DNA from: Sarcocystis neurona
Taxonomy: Eukaryota > Apicomplexa > Conoidasida > Eucoccidiorida > Sarcocystidae
Assembly (NCBI GenBank): GCA_000727475.1
Contig: KL647289.1
Coordinates: 8,850,611-8,914,610 of the forward strand
Reading direction: 5' to 3'
Length of the DNA stretch: 64,000 nt
Shown: piece after piece, positions 20,675 through 32,657 of the stretch
How positions within the stretch are numbered: position 1 is the first letter of the stretch
How the letters are laid out: each line of letters begins with the position of its first letter
Program-made: the position numbers and the translations under genes
Notes under the pieces: model-generated
Databases searched by the model: none
What the model was told of the DNA's origin: nothing
Seen by the model: only the letters and a program-made list of their open reading frames with translations

Positions 20675-23600
20675 TTACACTGAAACCTGTGAAAGGCAAT
20701 TCGACACGCATTTTCCTTGAAGCAGCCTCAGTACTGCATCACCATTTTCTGCTTCTTTTGGCGCGTGTTCCACTTGCTCGATGCCGTTTTTTTCCTCTGA
20801 CTTCTCAAAACTCTTTATTGCAGCGGCGTTTTCCACCTCTTCTTTACTGTCGCTGTGCTGCGAAGCGTGCTCTTTTCCGCCTTCTTGGGCCCTTCTCCCC
20901 TCTTTGTCTGTGTCTGTAACTACCTCTTCTACCTTGTGTCCTCGTCCTTCTTGCTCGAAATGAAGCTCTTCCGCCTCGCCCTCCGATCCATCAGAGCTTT
21001 GTGTCCAAGGCGCAGTCAGTTCGTGCATTGCGTCATCAAATAGTGTGTACAGGTGAGGGAGGGCGAATTTTAGTTGGTTTTTTTGAAGCATGTAGTCGAC
21101 GTCCAAATCCAGTTCATTGACAAGCCACGCTACCGACTTTTCTGCATTTATGCGTCCTCCAGATTTTACCAAACCTGCAATACGCGGAGAGAAAGACAAG
21201 AACTCACAAGCTACACGGATCCCCCGGAATCGTAAAAACTCAAAAATTCAGCGTAGGGAGTGGAGACTTTTAGGTGGAAGTCGAAGACGGCTTCGCCTCA
21301 CATAAGTCAGACTCACGGGTAAACGCTTGTACTATAAGTTGCCTTCGGTGAAAGTGTAGCTTGCAACCGAACCGGAAAAGGTTTGTACTACTCTCGCTTG
21401 TAAAAGTATTTCTTGAACAGTTATGAACCAATACCGATGTTCTGATAACTTTCCTGATTCTTTTGCTTTACGACGTGCTTCTGAAGAAGTGAGTCTTACT
21501 TGAGATGAATTAAACTCCGAATAGACGAGTGACACAGCATCAAGAGCTCTCCTTCATTGGAGAGATACACGGCAAATTCACACTGAGAACGGGACTACAA
21601 GTAAACACCTGACTGCCTTCATAACCGTCGATGAACGCGCAAAGCTCTGCGGTGGTAAAAATACCGCCGAGCCACACAGCAGAAGTTCTGTGCACCGTGT
21701 TGGACTGGCTGCAAAAACAGGCACAGAACAGGTATTCCCCTGTACTGTCACCCACGATGGAATTCGCGAACACACCTCACTGGACACCGCATCGCAACAG
21801 AGCCGGTCCGACGACCTTAATTACGTGCCGCCGACGAGCGAAAGAAGAAGATGAAACAGGTGTAGAAACAGAAGTAAGAGTCTCTTGGTCAACCACAGAC
21901 GTCGTTGCTTCAAACTGTTACATTTCTTGTCACGGGCGACAAGGGGCCGCATACACGCACTGATACAGTAGAAGAGTGTCGTGACGCGCTGGGCGCAGCC
22001 TCAGAGGACCTTGTTCTATGTTTTTGGACTCCCCTGTAGGTACACTTACATACGTGTACGCAAACAGAAGTAGGTTTAAGGTCTTCGCCTCTCGGAACTG
22101 CCTCTGATAAAAAAACAGGAAATGTACGGACTGCAGAAGTAGTCGGTACAATGTAAATTGCACCACTCTCAGCGTCAAAAGGACGACGCGATACTCTCTA
22201 TTTCAGTAGTCTCTTTTAGTTTTAGCCACACTCGGGCTGTTTATATAAAAGAAGGAAATACAAGTGAGCAGAATCAATGAGTGCCATGTCAATTTTACTA
22301 CTCCCAGCGTCAAAAGGGCTACGCGGTAGCTTAGTTCTAGCTTTCTCTTCTAGCTTCCGCCACACTGGGACTGCTTTTTGTTGTGCTGTCATAGTAAACG
22401 TGAGGCGTCAGGGATGGAAAGGGGTGAGGAAAAAGCCGGTCGAGGAGAACGGCAAACCGTCGCGTGAACGCACAACGAATTAGGATACAAAAACGATGCA
22501 AGAGAGAAAAACACAGTCGAAAATATAGTCCGGCGAATCCCGAGACTGACTGCGGCGGCTGAAATCTTTAATTCGACTCAGGCACCTAGCGGCAATCCAT
22601 CACATACCTGGATAGTTCATTGTATTTAACACACGTAGAGGCGTGGGACACACCTACCAACATCCTCCATTAGTGCTGCGTAGAAAAGTATGCATACAGA
22701 CGGCTGCATGGTGGAAACGGCGCACTACCACCAAGAACGACGGCGTCCCTGCGGCCACATTCTTCTTGCCGATTCTTTGCTCTTGTGTACTGTAATAAAC
22801 CTTGGGATGTCCAGCTTCGCATACATTCGGTCAGAATCCTGCGGCCATCTTTGGCGTATCTCCGGCGTGCTAGCCAGAGAAGTAGTGGAACATCAGCTGC
22901 AGTTCTTACCTGCCACAGCTGGGATTTTATCCACCCCTTTGATGATTGCGTCTTTGATTTGCTTCGTGTTGTCGTAGGGCAGCGACATAAGCATTGCTGC
23001 AAGGCCGGCGACGACAGGAGTAGCCATAGATGTTCCTGAGAGCTCTTTGAATCTATCTGGTGGGAACGTCGATCTAATTCTTACTCCCGGAGCCGCTACA
23101 TCTACAGTTTTTGCGCCTCTGTTGCTGAATGGCGCAAGCTCGTCATCAATTGTAGTTGCAGCAACACTGATAACGTTGGGCAGCTGGTAGGATGCAGGAT
23201 AATGAGGTATCTCATCTGTATTCTTCCCCTGATTGCCGGCAGCTGCAATGAAGAGATGCCCATTCTCGTCCGCAGCCTCCAGCGCGGCCACCAAAGCTTC
23301 CGACCACGAAGGACCTCCCCAGCTGTTGCAGCTCAGCTTCATATTCATCTGCACTGCGTAGTTTAAGGCCTTTATCGCATCCGATGTTGCTCCGTTTCCC
23401 GTCGCACCCATAAACTTTAACCCTGCGATACTCGTTTCTCCGCACACTCCTTGCTGCGCGCGCACTCTCCAGTTCCGTGTCCAGGAGGGATCGCGATAGT
23501 CCCAATGACGTGGATGTCTGTCCTTCTTTGGACGCCGTTGAGCTTCAAGCCCCTGCTGGGACTTAGGTGTCTCCATCTGCCGCTGCGTCTGCTCCTGCTG

Positions 23601-25577
23601 CTGATGCTCTCCCCCTTTTGGCTGCTGCTGCCCGTCATGCAGCTGCCGCTGTTCCTTGTTCTTCTTCTCGCCTCGCTCCTCTGCCTGTTGGTGTCCCTCT
23701 TCCCCATGCTGCCGCTCCTCTCCCCCTTGTTGCATTTCTTCGGTGGGCTGCTCCTCGCTGATGGATCGCTTCCTCTTGATTGTGTGTGGAAGTACTTGAT
23801 CGGAGGCGTACTCCAGGGCGCCGATAATCCCTGCTACATGCGTGCCATGGCCGTGGTCGTCCATGGGGTCACCCACGTTGTCTCTGAAATTGTAGCCGTA
23901 GACGTCGTCTACAAAGCCGTTCCTGTCATCGTCGATGTCGTTGTCAGGAATTTCTCCCTCGTTCACCCACACATTTGCCGCTAGCGCTGGGTGACTGTAT
24001 GCTATTCCTGTGTCAATTACAGCAATAACTCTGTTTTTCTCGCAAGAAGCCAGCTCGTACGCACGAGTGTGAAATCCCGACTTGCTGCGCCAGTACGAGG
24101 CATCCAAGTCATCTCTCCCCCGGGGAGGGGGGGGCAGGCGACGCGAAGGTAGGCGTTGATGCTGTGCACCACCGGGTGTTCGTTTCTCTGCTACTGACGC
24201 GCCGACAGTTGCTGTCGCTGCCGGCGCTACCTCGGCCTGTTCCTCCTCTTCTGATGCCCACACTGCTTGTGGGGTCACTGCTGTTCCGGGAAAGTGACGG
24301 TCTTCAGACGGCGGTGAGAACCTCTGACGGGCTGAAGGGAAACTCTGTGGCAGTTCTTCGGGTACACTGATTTGTTTCGGATCGCTCTCTTCTCGTTTTG
24401 GTAGAGAGATGAAAGCCCGAAGAAACAGAAGCTCTCCTATTGGTGCTAAAGATTCAGAACGTCTTCGAAAATCATCTGTGTCTGACACTGCTCCAGGTGA
24501 TGGGGCTGGTGGTACTGCTGCAGTTTTGAATGAGGGAGAAGAAGTTTCTGGTTCTGCAGATCCCTGTTCGTCAGGGAAGACGGTGGAAACAAAAGTTCCC
24601 GAGTGAAAAGGATCCTGCGGTCGTGCAACGGAACTCCTCGTTGCGGCTGGTTGAGTGTCCTTTTCGGCGAGTGTGATCTTCTGGGTAGCTTGCCTCTGCA
24701 AGTCATGCCCTAGGAAGAATGGGAATTTCCTCACTGCTGCAGACGCACCTGCCGCTGCCTCTGTGCCTGCTGGTGCGGTAGCGTTTTGTTCTGCGGAAGC
24801 GTCTTCTGCTACACAATCAATTGACTCAACGGTAGTATCTGCAACTGTAGTAGTGGCCGCCTCTGGAGAAGCGTCACCTCCTGAACGCGTTCTGTCTTGT
24901 TGAGAGGGTCTCCCTTCCCTCCACACTTCGCCGTTGATCTGATAAAAAAAGGGTTTTTTATTTTCGACCGCTGACAACCCCTCCGACTTTGCGCGGAGGG
25001 ACGTGTTTTCTGTCCTGTCTGGATGCTCTTCGTACGCTAGGGTAACAGCATTTCCGATGACAGCGTGGTCTTCCTTCTGACTCGAAGGTGCACGAAGCTT
25101 TCCTTCTCGTCCACCGTCGTCTCGGACGGTCCGCGTGTCTGCATCGCCTGTGTGCGACCTGTGAGACGTGAAGATCTTGGATTCGGGTTTAGCCCATCTT
25201 TGCCTTTCGGAGAAATGCGGTTTCGTCGCTACATCGCTTTGGATCTCCCCTGCACCAAATACATCTACTGACAGCTCTTGGTCTACTTCCACAGAAGCCA
25301 CGCAAGGATCTACAGCTAAAGCTTGTTTAACGTCTTCTACACTAACGAGGGGACAGGCAACTAATTGCAGCACATCTACCCCGACGCGCTTGAGCGACTC
25401 CTCCGAGACTGTGCAGCCGAGGGGCGAGCCGCTGGCTGCCGCTGCAGCAGCCACTGTAGCAACCGACTGGGAACTGGGGCGAAAAAGACTGTTCGCGCTT
25501 TCCGTGAACTTCACCGCGTCCAAAGTTATTACTTTCGCGCTGTATGCCTCGTAGTCGCCCACTATGCGCGTGCTCAT
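20675..25577 (-). CDS. subtilisin-like serine protease (peptidase S8)
   Basis: Two exons on the minus strand: 25577-22910 and 21174-20675. They are joined by a 1.7-kb intron with donor GTAAGA and acceptor CAG, in phase 1. The product is about 1055 residues. The S8 domain is complete: Asp522 in VIDTGIAYSHP, His577 in GHGTHVAGIIGA, Asn782 in AAAGNQG and Ser850 in SGTSMATPVVAG. The usual S8 end motif SGGRINAEKSVAW comes from exon 2, which confirms the splice. A Gln/Glu-rich insert lies between His and Asn. The long N-terminal half is low-complexity and probably includes a prodomain. The C-terminal tail is acidic (Glu/Lys/Asp). Homologues in apicomplexans (SUB family) act in the secretory pathway. 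Here the in-frame codons just upstream of the ATG are hydrophobic (LLRFVFCY) but lack an ATG, so the true start and signal peptide may lie in an upstream exon. The SUB subclass is not resolved. Confidence 0.93.
21175..22909 (-). other. intron of the subtilisin-like protease gene
   Basis: A 1.7-kb intron, unusually free of microsatellites for this window. It contains a diverged direct repeat (22149-22242 and 22284-22376) and open frames on both strands around 21540-21963. None is needed to complete the protease fold. Confidence 0.8.
22149..22376. repeat. diverged direct repeat, about 94 bp, two copies
   Basis: Copies at about 22149-22242 and 22284-22376 share CTCNCAGCGTCAAAAGG, ACGCG, CTCTTTTAG/CTCTTCTAG and CCACACTSGGNCTG, with an offset of about 135 bp. 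Substitutions are scattered. Both copies lie inside the protease intron. Confidence 0.8.
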
Positions 25578-27294
25578 CGGCAGCTCGGGGCCTCTGTAGC
25601 AGAAGACGAACCGCAGCAGTGAAACAAAGACAGAGTGAAGAACAGGCGTAGCGATGACCTAAATCTGAGAAAGGAGGTGGAGGGCGGGCGGAGGTAGCGA
25701 AAGAACTCTACCGGCTTAGACGCGCAGACTGAAACGCGACAACGCAAGGGCGGCGGCAGGAACGCAGAAAGGCGCGTAGAGGGTGGGCGGAGGGCAGCTA
25801 GAAGACATGTCTGATTCGATGCGAACTGGCAGGGTTTAGCTGCTTGATCTAGTATGAGTTCTTCGGCAATCAGGTGTACACATCACATTAGAAAAACCAG
25901 TCACTAAAGCTTCGGACGGGTGTGCTCGGGTGTGTGGTAGCTCCTTGTAGTCAACAGCTTATGGTAGTTGTCCACGCAGGGGAAAGCGCTGGACCCACCA
26001 ATGTTGAGTCAAACACATTTGAGTGAGAGAAGAGACAACGGCAAAGTGCCCCATCACAGTTTCACCGCAGTGTTGCCATCCGCTGCACGGGAATGAGAAC
26101 AACCCTTCACGAATGGACGACAGGGAGGCTCGCCGAAGCAGTGCCTTTGATGTCAGACATGTGGCAAACTCGTACTTGAACTGGCAGAGCTCACCAGTGA
26201 AAGGTTTTTGTGCTCGAAAAAACAGTAGGCTGCAGACGCAGTACACTAAGGCATACGTCAGCGCTGTATTTTCTGATCCGGCGAAGGAGCTGCACCGACA
26301 CTCTGAAGGTACGGGTTACATCTTTTTTCAGAGCAGGCGCAACAAACCTTTTGACAATGCGGTCTCAGTAACTTTTCTGCTCACGTTATACAGCAAAGAA
26401 GGCTGCAGAGCGAGGCACTGCGCAAGCTAACGCGAGAACGCGGTAAGCATTCAAAATTAATCATCCTAATTCCACGTAACGAAGCATGAACCGGCAGTGA
26501 TAATGCGACGGACCTGCATTGTTTCATACAAAGAAGAGCGGTACATTTGTTAAGGAGCAGCACACTCTGAAAGACTAGAAAGACGGAAGACACGGACTCC
26601 CAGGAAGGAAAGTTTCGACCAAATACGGAGATACGTCGGTTTTGAAGAACCACTTCGCGGGCGACGGCAATTCTGCCCTCGTGGTGCTGTGATTTGCCCC
26701 TATTTGTGCTGCACATAACCGCAAGAGCACAGAAATTGGGAGTGTACATTCCGAGTATCGTTGTCCTTCGTGTGTACTGCATTTTGCTCGCATCGGGGTC
26801 TTTCTGCCCCTTTCCGTGTACTCTTGGGCACTTGCGTGCAAAAGTAATGTGGCAGGGCAAGTTGGTGCACGTTCTGCCTTGTGATCCTTGCTTCGTACCG
26901 CTCCACCGCCAGCCATAAAAGCAAGCTACGCAGAAGAACGCGCACGTGCTTCTTCTGTTCGGCCATTTTGGCCTACGTTGCTCTACCGCCGGACTTGCCT
27001 TGAATAACGTACAGGCATCTGGGCATTAAAGTATATACCAGGAAGCTGAGATTGGTGCATACTAACTATTTGTGTTGCACCGTTCTACTCATTCCCATCC
27101 GCATTCCGACTACGCTTCAAACAGGACAACCAAATTGAGACCGATCAAGCGGAAATTTCGTAAATATGATGTTTCACATCTAAATGCCACTACATGGCTG
27201 TCTTTAGGTATACGACCTCGCAAAAGTCAGCCGCACGACTATTGATGTGATTCCTGCAGCCCTCCGTTATCTACCTGCGGTTAAACAACTGTCG
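25578..27294. other. intergenic stretch upstream of the protease gene
   Basis: It holds the 5' flank of the minus-strand protease gene. The first 80 bases (25578-25658) continue the protease frame as a hydrophobic stretch with no ATG before an in-frame stop, so a short upstream exon is possible. A TTTAG that could act as an acceptor borders it. The rest holds no convincing gene. Confidence 0.45.
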
Positions 27295-27918
27295 CTACGC
27301 ATACAGTCCCGCAGTACTTAGCCCTACGCCTCGTGACATGTTCTGGTGAGTCAGTGTGGCTTCTCCTTTGTCACTGCTAACCGACCAAACGCGGGAGCCT
27401 GCTTCCATGGCACTTGCCTTTCTCATATGTATTCGCTTACCTACGTGCGTCTTCATCGACCTCATAGGTAGATACCTGTATACAACGTTTGCATGAGTGT
27501 ACATATGCGTCCAGTGTATTCGTATGGGGATGTATACGTGTGTATATTCGTGACCATAAATATTCCCACGAGGACGGGCATCTTTCGAGATTGTAGTACG
27601 AGAAAAATTACGCCCTCTCGTCAACTGCGCGTAGGCGACGTAGTCCTCATTCGGTGTATACACGTATATCAGTAAGTTTTTGTCGAACACTCCTTCTACG
27701 TCGGTTCTGAGCGCCGCTTCTCCTGGGTTGTCTGACTGCGCGGTAATGGATACATCTGTAAGCCAGTAAGCGGTTCGTGTGCATGTAGCGCTGCATGAGT
27801 GCCAGCAGCTTTTCTTGCTCGCTGCCCAGCGGAGCATTTCGTCCTCGTATCCGTACGGTAGCACGAAGTGAACACAGAAGGAAGTCACTATTGAAAAGAG
27901 TGTCGTGATACAGAGCAA
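27295..27918 (-). CDS. long open frame, uncertain
   Basis: About 207 codons on the minus strand. The better-mixed part reads FVLPYGYEDEMLRWAASKKS in its first third and VEGVFDKNLLIYVYTPNEDY further on. A competing minus-strand frame over 27937-27647 contains LGSEQEKLLALMQRYMHTNR and is equally protein-like. Upstream at 28196-27950 another minus frame has a hydrophobic segment (ILLLVCLTSQYASALLGLMY). The three may be exons of one membrane-protein gene read in different frames, or chance frames. No domain is recognised. Confidence 0.2.
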   Translation of the reverse strand: MLCITTLFSIVTSFCVHFVLPYGYEDEMLRWAASKKSCWHSCSATCTRTAYWLTDVSITAQSDNPGEAALRTDVEGVFDKNLLIYVYTPNEDYVAYAQLTRGRNFSRTTISKDARPRGNIYGHEYTHVYIPIRIHWTHMYTHANVVYRYLPMRSMKTHVGKRIHMRKASAMEAGSRVWSVSSDKGEATLTHQNMSRGVGLSTAGLYA

Positions 27919-29741
27919 TTAGCTCCTGACGTTTCAACTGGGACGGTCGTCGTACACACTGAGGTATTCATAAAGCAGCACCACCAGCGGCGGCGCCGGC
28001 GACACCCGCAGCGATGGCGGATCTCAACCACGATAGAAGTGGCAATGTTCAAGAGTGGCGACAAGATATACATTAACCCGAGTAGCGCGGAAGCATATTG
28101 GGACGTGAGGCAAACGAGGAGCAAAATGTTCTGCTTAGAGGACTCATTCGCACACTGGAAGCTGACTACAGTAGATGAGTGCACGCCCATGTGCATACAT
28201 CTGTCAACATGTACACCCGTCTGCAGACTCTCGGAAAGGTTTAACTCTTTATGACGAAAGAATCTACGTGTGACTCCGCCTACGTTGTAACTTTGTCGTG
28301 AAGGGCAAACATGAGGACTTGTGCATTAAGCGAGGGAGCAGGTTGCTACTGTGGGCCTGTTTTATATGTGGAAAGCGGTGAAAACCGAAAAATTCTTCAC
28401 CGAGGGTCATGGGCAGCGTACGGTGAAGACAGGGGAGGGGTAGCTACTACATGAATAGATATGTACAGTTGGTTCATCGCCTGAAGTGAGCGTGTTTGTT
28501 GTCATATTCAACAGTTGACTGACGAGACCTAGCATCTCCGATACTTCTCTGTAAATATAGCTACGTGTGCACAGCTAAGTACCAAGTTCTTGCACACCCC
28601 ATACGCTTCCAGTTGACGTCACAGGGAGCTGAAGCTGTGGAATGTATGTACCGCAAATGTGTATTCTATGTGTCGGCGCAATTTTTATTTCTTACATCCG
28701 CATCTGCAGTCGTGTATATCTACAATACGTACTCGTATGTTTTTATACTCGTATATAAAAGGTAGCAATATGTATATATAATACTGAGCGTTTGGAATTT
28801 TATTCTATTGAGACTACATCACAGTATACTGTGTGATGTTTGCGCAGGAACATTCAAAGGTGCCTCCCTCTTCGTGTACCATCGCACTCGAGCAGTCAGG
28901 GTGTCCGGACGTTCACGACACGCACGTACTGGAAAGGAAGGGACTTACTCATAAGCACCTTCGTTGATCCGAGCGAATGTCGAGCCAGTTTTTTTTTCGA
29001 TCGACATAGCAAGAGACTTCCTCAGTGCGCGTTCTGCAACATTATTTTTGGGACTACAGTCTGGTGCATAAGTCAGCAGAAGGGTCTTTTCCAGCAGATT
29101 TCTTCCCGCTGCGTGCGTTAAAGTTGTTGGAAGGAGAACACCGAAACAGGAAAGAAAGAAGACGAAAGGAAGGAACAAAGTAGAGGGAGAAGAGGACAGC
29201 GTCTGCGAGAGGGTTTCAGTTTTTGTGTGCCGGAATTGTTTGGGCGTTCGCTCCATCTTCGATTCAGAGGCTGTTGCTTGCCGCAGGACAATTCTGTACA
29301 AAACGGAATTGCCGTTCGCCACAGGAACGCTTCTGAACTACCCACGACGAGCCAAGAGCACTGGACGAGTGCAATCAAAGAGGACGCTAGGAAGTTGAAA
29401 AATTTGCAAGGAAACCGGGACACAGGAAGCGGCCTGAAACAAGTTTAGACCCTGCCTTGACAGAGAAAATGAGGTTGAACCAAAGTGACTCACCGGGGTC
29501 TAAAGAAGGAAAGCGGGACAGAAGACAACGAGAAAATACTGCTAGCTTTGCAAGGAAAAGGGACACGCGGCGGGAGACTTCATTGCAGGAGAAGGAAAGG
29601 CGGGTGAAAGCCTGTTGACACGCCCTGTTCTGTTCTCTGTTAGTCAACCCGGCACGCAAACCCGCTTGTGTCCGCCAGTCTTACACGACGAAACTCCGTC
29701 AGCTGCTTCTGTACAAATGTAGACATGAACGCGGAAAGCAG
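27919..29741. other. repeat-poor intergenic stretch
   Basis: Mixed sequence without triplet arrays. A segment containing TTGCAAGGAAA then GGGACAC occurs near 29404 and again near 29547, hinting at an old local duplication. No gene is supported apart from the uncertain minus frame near 28196-27950. Confidence 0.4.
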
Positions 29742-29935
29742 TGTACGTTATGAAAAAAGTCGACGCGCAGCCACGTTTAGAGCTCGAAAAGCAAATGCCA
29801 ACATTTCTAGATCCGTATACCCTCACACTGCCACCACCGACAAAGGAGTGCGCGATAGCCGGAGATGGGCCTCCTGGATCAACGTGTGCATGTTGTGTAG
29901 GCGACATGTGCCAAATTCTCGACGAACCACAGTAA
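29742..29935 (+). CDS. orphan Cys-containing exon, unknown protein
   Basis: A short frame follows an AAAGCAG acceptor at 29741. It reads YVMKKVDAQPRLELEKQMPT, then FLDPYTLTLPPPTKECAIAG, then DGPPGSTCACCVGDMCQILD, ending at a TAA. The stop overlaps a possible GTAAAA donor (ACAGTAAAAA), so it could be terminal or internal. The mixed composition with clustered cysteines and prolines looks like real protein in a repeat-poor region. No partner exon or family is identified. Confidence 0.3.
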
Positions 29936-30911
29936 AAATGCTTACGGCTTTGACGCTAAGTGAGTATCGTCGCATGTTGCCGGCAGCCTTGAATTTCTGA
30001 GACTTTTCTGTTTTTTCACGCGTACTGCCTTACTGATTTGTGTAAATTGTGCCGGTGGAACAGGAGTGTGCAGTGATGACTGCGAAGAAGAAGGAGAGCT
30101 CGTTGTTGACTGACGAACAAGGTAGAGTACAGCGAATGTCTGGGAATTACTATGTGGGCACCGAAACAGGGAATGTCCGACAACTTCCTTCTTTCGGACA
30201 AAAAACTCCTGCTTGGTAGTGTATTATTACGATACATTATGTAAATTCGTACACATGGAATGCTCTGGCGCACGCTTCCACTTGGTGCGTTCTTCTTGAA
30301 CGTCGTCGTACGTGCGTATACGTCCGCACATTGCCACGTATAATGCTGCGTGAGAGCTCAAGCGAACAGCAGTGTCAGCATACGCATACGGAGGTCACGC
30401 CGGAAAAAAATTTCCCCCGTACAAACATGCGCCGCGTTCTAAGTGCACTACAGCTCGGTATATTGTTATATATATATATATACATATATGTATACATGAG
30501 ACGACAGTACATCGCGTCGATTTCACTACCTTTATGCGTATCCTGGCAGACACTTGAACCCCCCTACCCGTCCTACTAGTTTTTAACTCTAGTTTTTAAA
30601 CGGTTAAGATTTGAGACACTTCGAAGGCTGACACACATAAAAACGTTTTTCGTACCTAGGACGCTGCAGTCTTGCCACCCTTGTACTCAACGGAATTCTG
30701 AATGCGTCTATACGCGTCCACGCTAGCGCGTAAATGCCTAAATGTAGAGCACCCTCACTTTTTGACCTATACAAATATGGAATCTAAACTTCAGGTAGCT
30801 GAATGTTAGGCGCTTTTTGGAGCAGTTCCACGGAGAAAAAGGCGCCTATTCCTTGCCCCTGTGCACTTTTCAGGCACAACCGAAATGTCATTCCTGTTAT
30901 AGCTGAAACGG
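29936..30911. other. intergenic stretch
   Basis: Mixed sequence with one TATATA patch near 30470-30500. No gene is seen. Confidence 0.45.
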
Positions 30912-31469
30912 TTGGCCCCACTGCACGGTTTCATTCGCAGAGCTCCCACTAAGTTTCCCCATAGTATCCATCTTTTCTCGTGTATGCACTGCATCAAAGC
31001 ACGCAGCCTCTTTCGATCAGCAGTGCCACTTGATGAGTTGGAGGAAGAGAGGAAGGGAAAGATGAGAAGGAAGAACGACAACGATGACAAGGAAAGGCCA
31101 ACCACGCGTCCATGCAGGACACGCTACGTCACAGGGACTGAAGACATACGTGTCCTTGTGCGCATACTTGTACACGCATGTTTGGGATACGCGAATAGGA
31201 TGTACATGATCGCTGAAAAGACACCGCACACAATTAACTGGTGTAGCCAGCGCAGCCTCTGGGACGTCGGAGAAGATGTATACGCGTACTACAATACACA
31301 GAACAGGCCCAACTGCACTGCAGGTACACGAATGCGTGACACACTTTACGCGCTAAGTGTGTGCACGTGCCTCACGCTTCCGTTCATTCTCGCAGCCAAG
31401 CGGATACTTGGGAGGCTTACGTCAGCAGTGACACGGCAAAGCTCTTCGTGTTTCTCTCCTCAACACTGA
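30912..31469 (+). CDS. hypothetical open frame, 185 codons
   Basis: An uninterrupted frame in a repeat-poor region. It has a charged middle (DELEEERKGKMRRKNDNDDK) and a hydrophobic segment near the end (LYALSVCTCLTLPFILAA) that could span a membrane, followed by a basic tail. There is no recognised domain and no clear splice sites. It could be a chance frame. Confidence 0.22.
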   Translation: MAPLHGFIRRAPTKFPHSIHLFSCMHCIKARSLFRSAVPLDELEEERKGKMRRKNDNDDKERPTTRPCRTRYVTGTEDIRVLVRILVHACLGYANRMYMIAEKTPHTINWCSQRSLWDVGEDVYAYYNTQNRPNCTAGTRMRDTLYALSVCTCLTLPFILAAKRILGRLTSAVTRQSSSCFSPQH

Positions 31470-32198
31470 AGAGGACACTGTAAGCAGGGTGCAAGGTTGT
31501 GATACCAGTATGCGAAGACACATACGAAAGACAGCTTTGTATTCACATTGCGTGAATATCATGATGCGAAGTGCTCACAGGAACGCGTATGTATAGACCA
31601 ATTCCGGAACGGTATGGTATTGCAGCAGAGCTGCCAAATACGGTGACAGCCTCCTAGTTTATGCTCGATCGGAATCAGCCAACATGTACAGTCCATCTTG
31701 CTTATCCAGAATCTCCTTCATTCAAATGTTAACTTCGCGTTTAACGAAACGGCTGTACAAGCGAGGCGTGTCCAGCAATGGATACAGCTGGCATATGAAA
31801 TAATGCCTATTTAGAAGCGACGTAGACCGCTTGCCTACGGACAACATTGCTAAATCTTGGGAGCAGGTCACGCGCACCACTCGCTCTCACATGTAAGACA
31901 ATGAGAAAGTTCATTGAAAACATATTACGTCCTCGGCAGTCACGGTCTCCTGATGAAGTCTCACACAGATGTTTCCAGTACACGTGCATGAACAGACCCA
32001 TCGGTATACGCGCACGCATATGACAATCAGGATATACGACATTTACGCAGACAGTTGTTTTCCCCAAGCACGCCTGACATTTACGCAGGCATGCGCTGGA
32101 CGACAGAAATGTGTGCACGTCCACCTATAGTTTACTATTCGTCCTACGCCGGGTAGCACCAGCATATCGAAGTACGACTTCGTTTATCGCTGAAGCTT
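31470..32198. other. intergenic stretch
   Basis: Mixed sequence without recognised features. Confidence 0.45.
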
Positions 32199-32657
32199 TT
32201 GGGATATGACACCAGTTCGTCTGGTATTAGCGTGCATTACGAGCTTACAATCTGTTCTAGGTTCGACAGAACAAGTCACCAGAAGTCAACACCTCTTTAC
32301 CGCAGAAAATCGGCTTTGACTTCAGGGCTTCTGATACCACCCTATGTACAAGGAAAAAGGAAGAATTTCAGGACTTTATGTCTGGAAAAGTCGTCCACGT
32401 CTCCAGCTATCGTGGTTCAGTATACACCGGGCTTTCATGTGCACAAGCGTTTTCATGCCCTGACAGATATGCGGGCGCAGGGAGATGCGGAGGATCTGTA
32501 CATGTGGTACTTGTATCCTGGGGTTCACGCAGGCGTGACACACGTAATCTTCGAGCAGCAGTTGCTCTGTAGCAGCCCTGCCTGGATTGGTCTACAGACA
32601 AAGAAGTGTATATGCAGTCATTTCTCTCTTCTCATACACACTTATGGTTATAAATAA
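32199..32657 (+). CDS. hypothetical open frame, 152 codons
   Basis: An open frame of mixed composition, including AIVVQYTPGFHVHKRFHALT. There is no domain, signal peptide or supporting splice site. I list it only because repeat-poor sequence gives fewer chance frames of this length. Confidence is low. Confidence 0.15.
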   Translation: MGYDTSSSGISVHYELTICSRFDRTSHQKSTPLYRRKSALTSGLLIPPYVQGKRKNFRTLCLEKSSTSPAIVVQYTPGFHVHKRFHALTDMRAQGDAEDLYMWYLYPGVHAGVTHVIFEQQLLCSSPAWIGLQTKKCICSHFSLLIHTYGYK

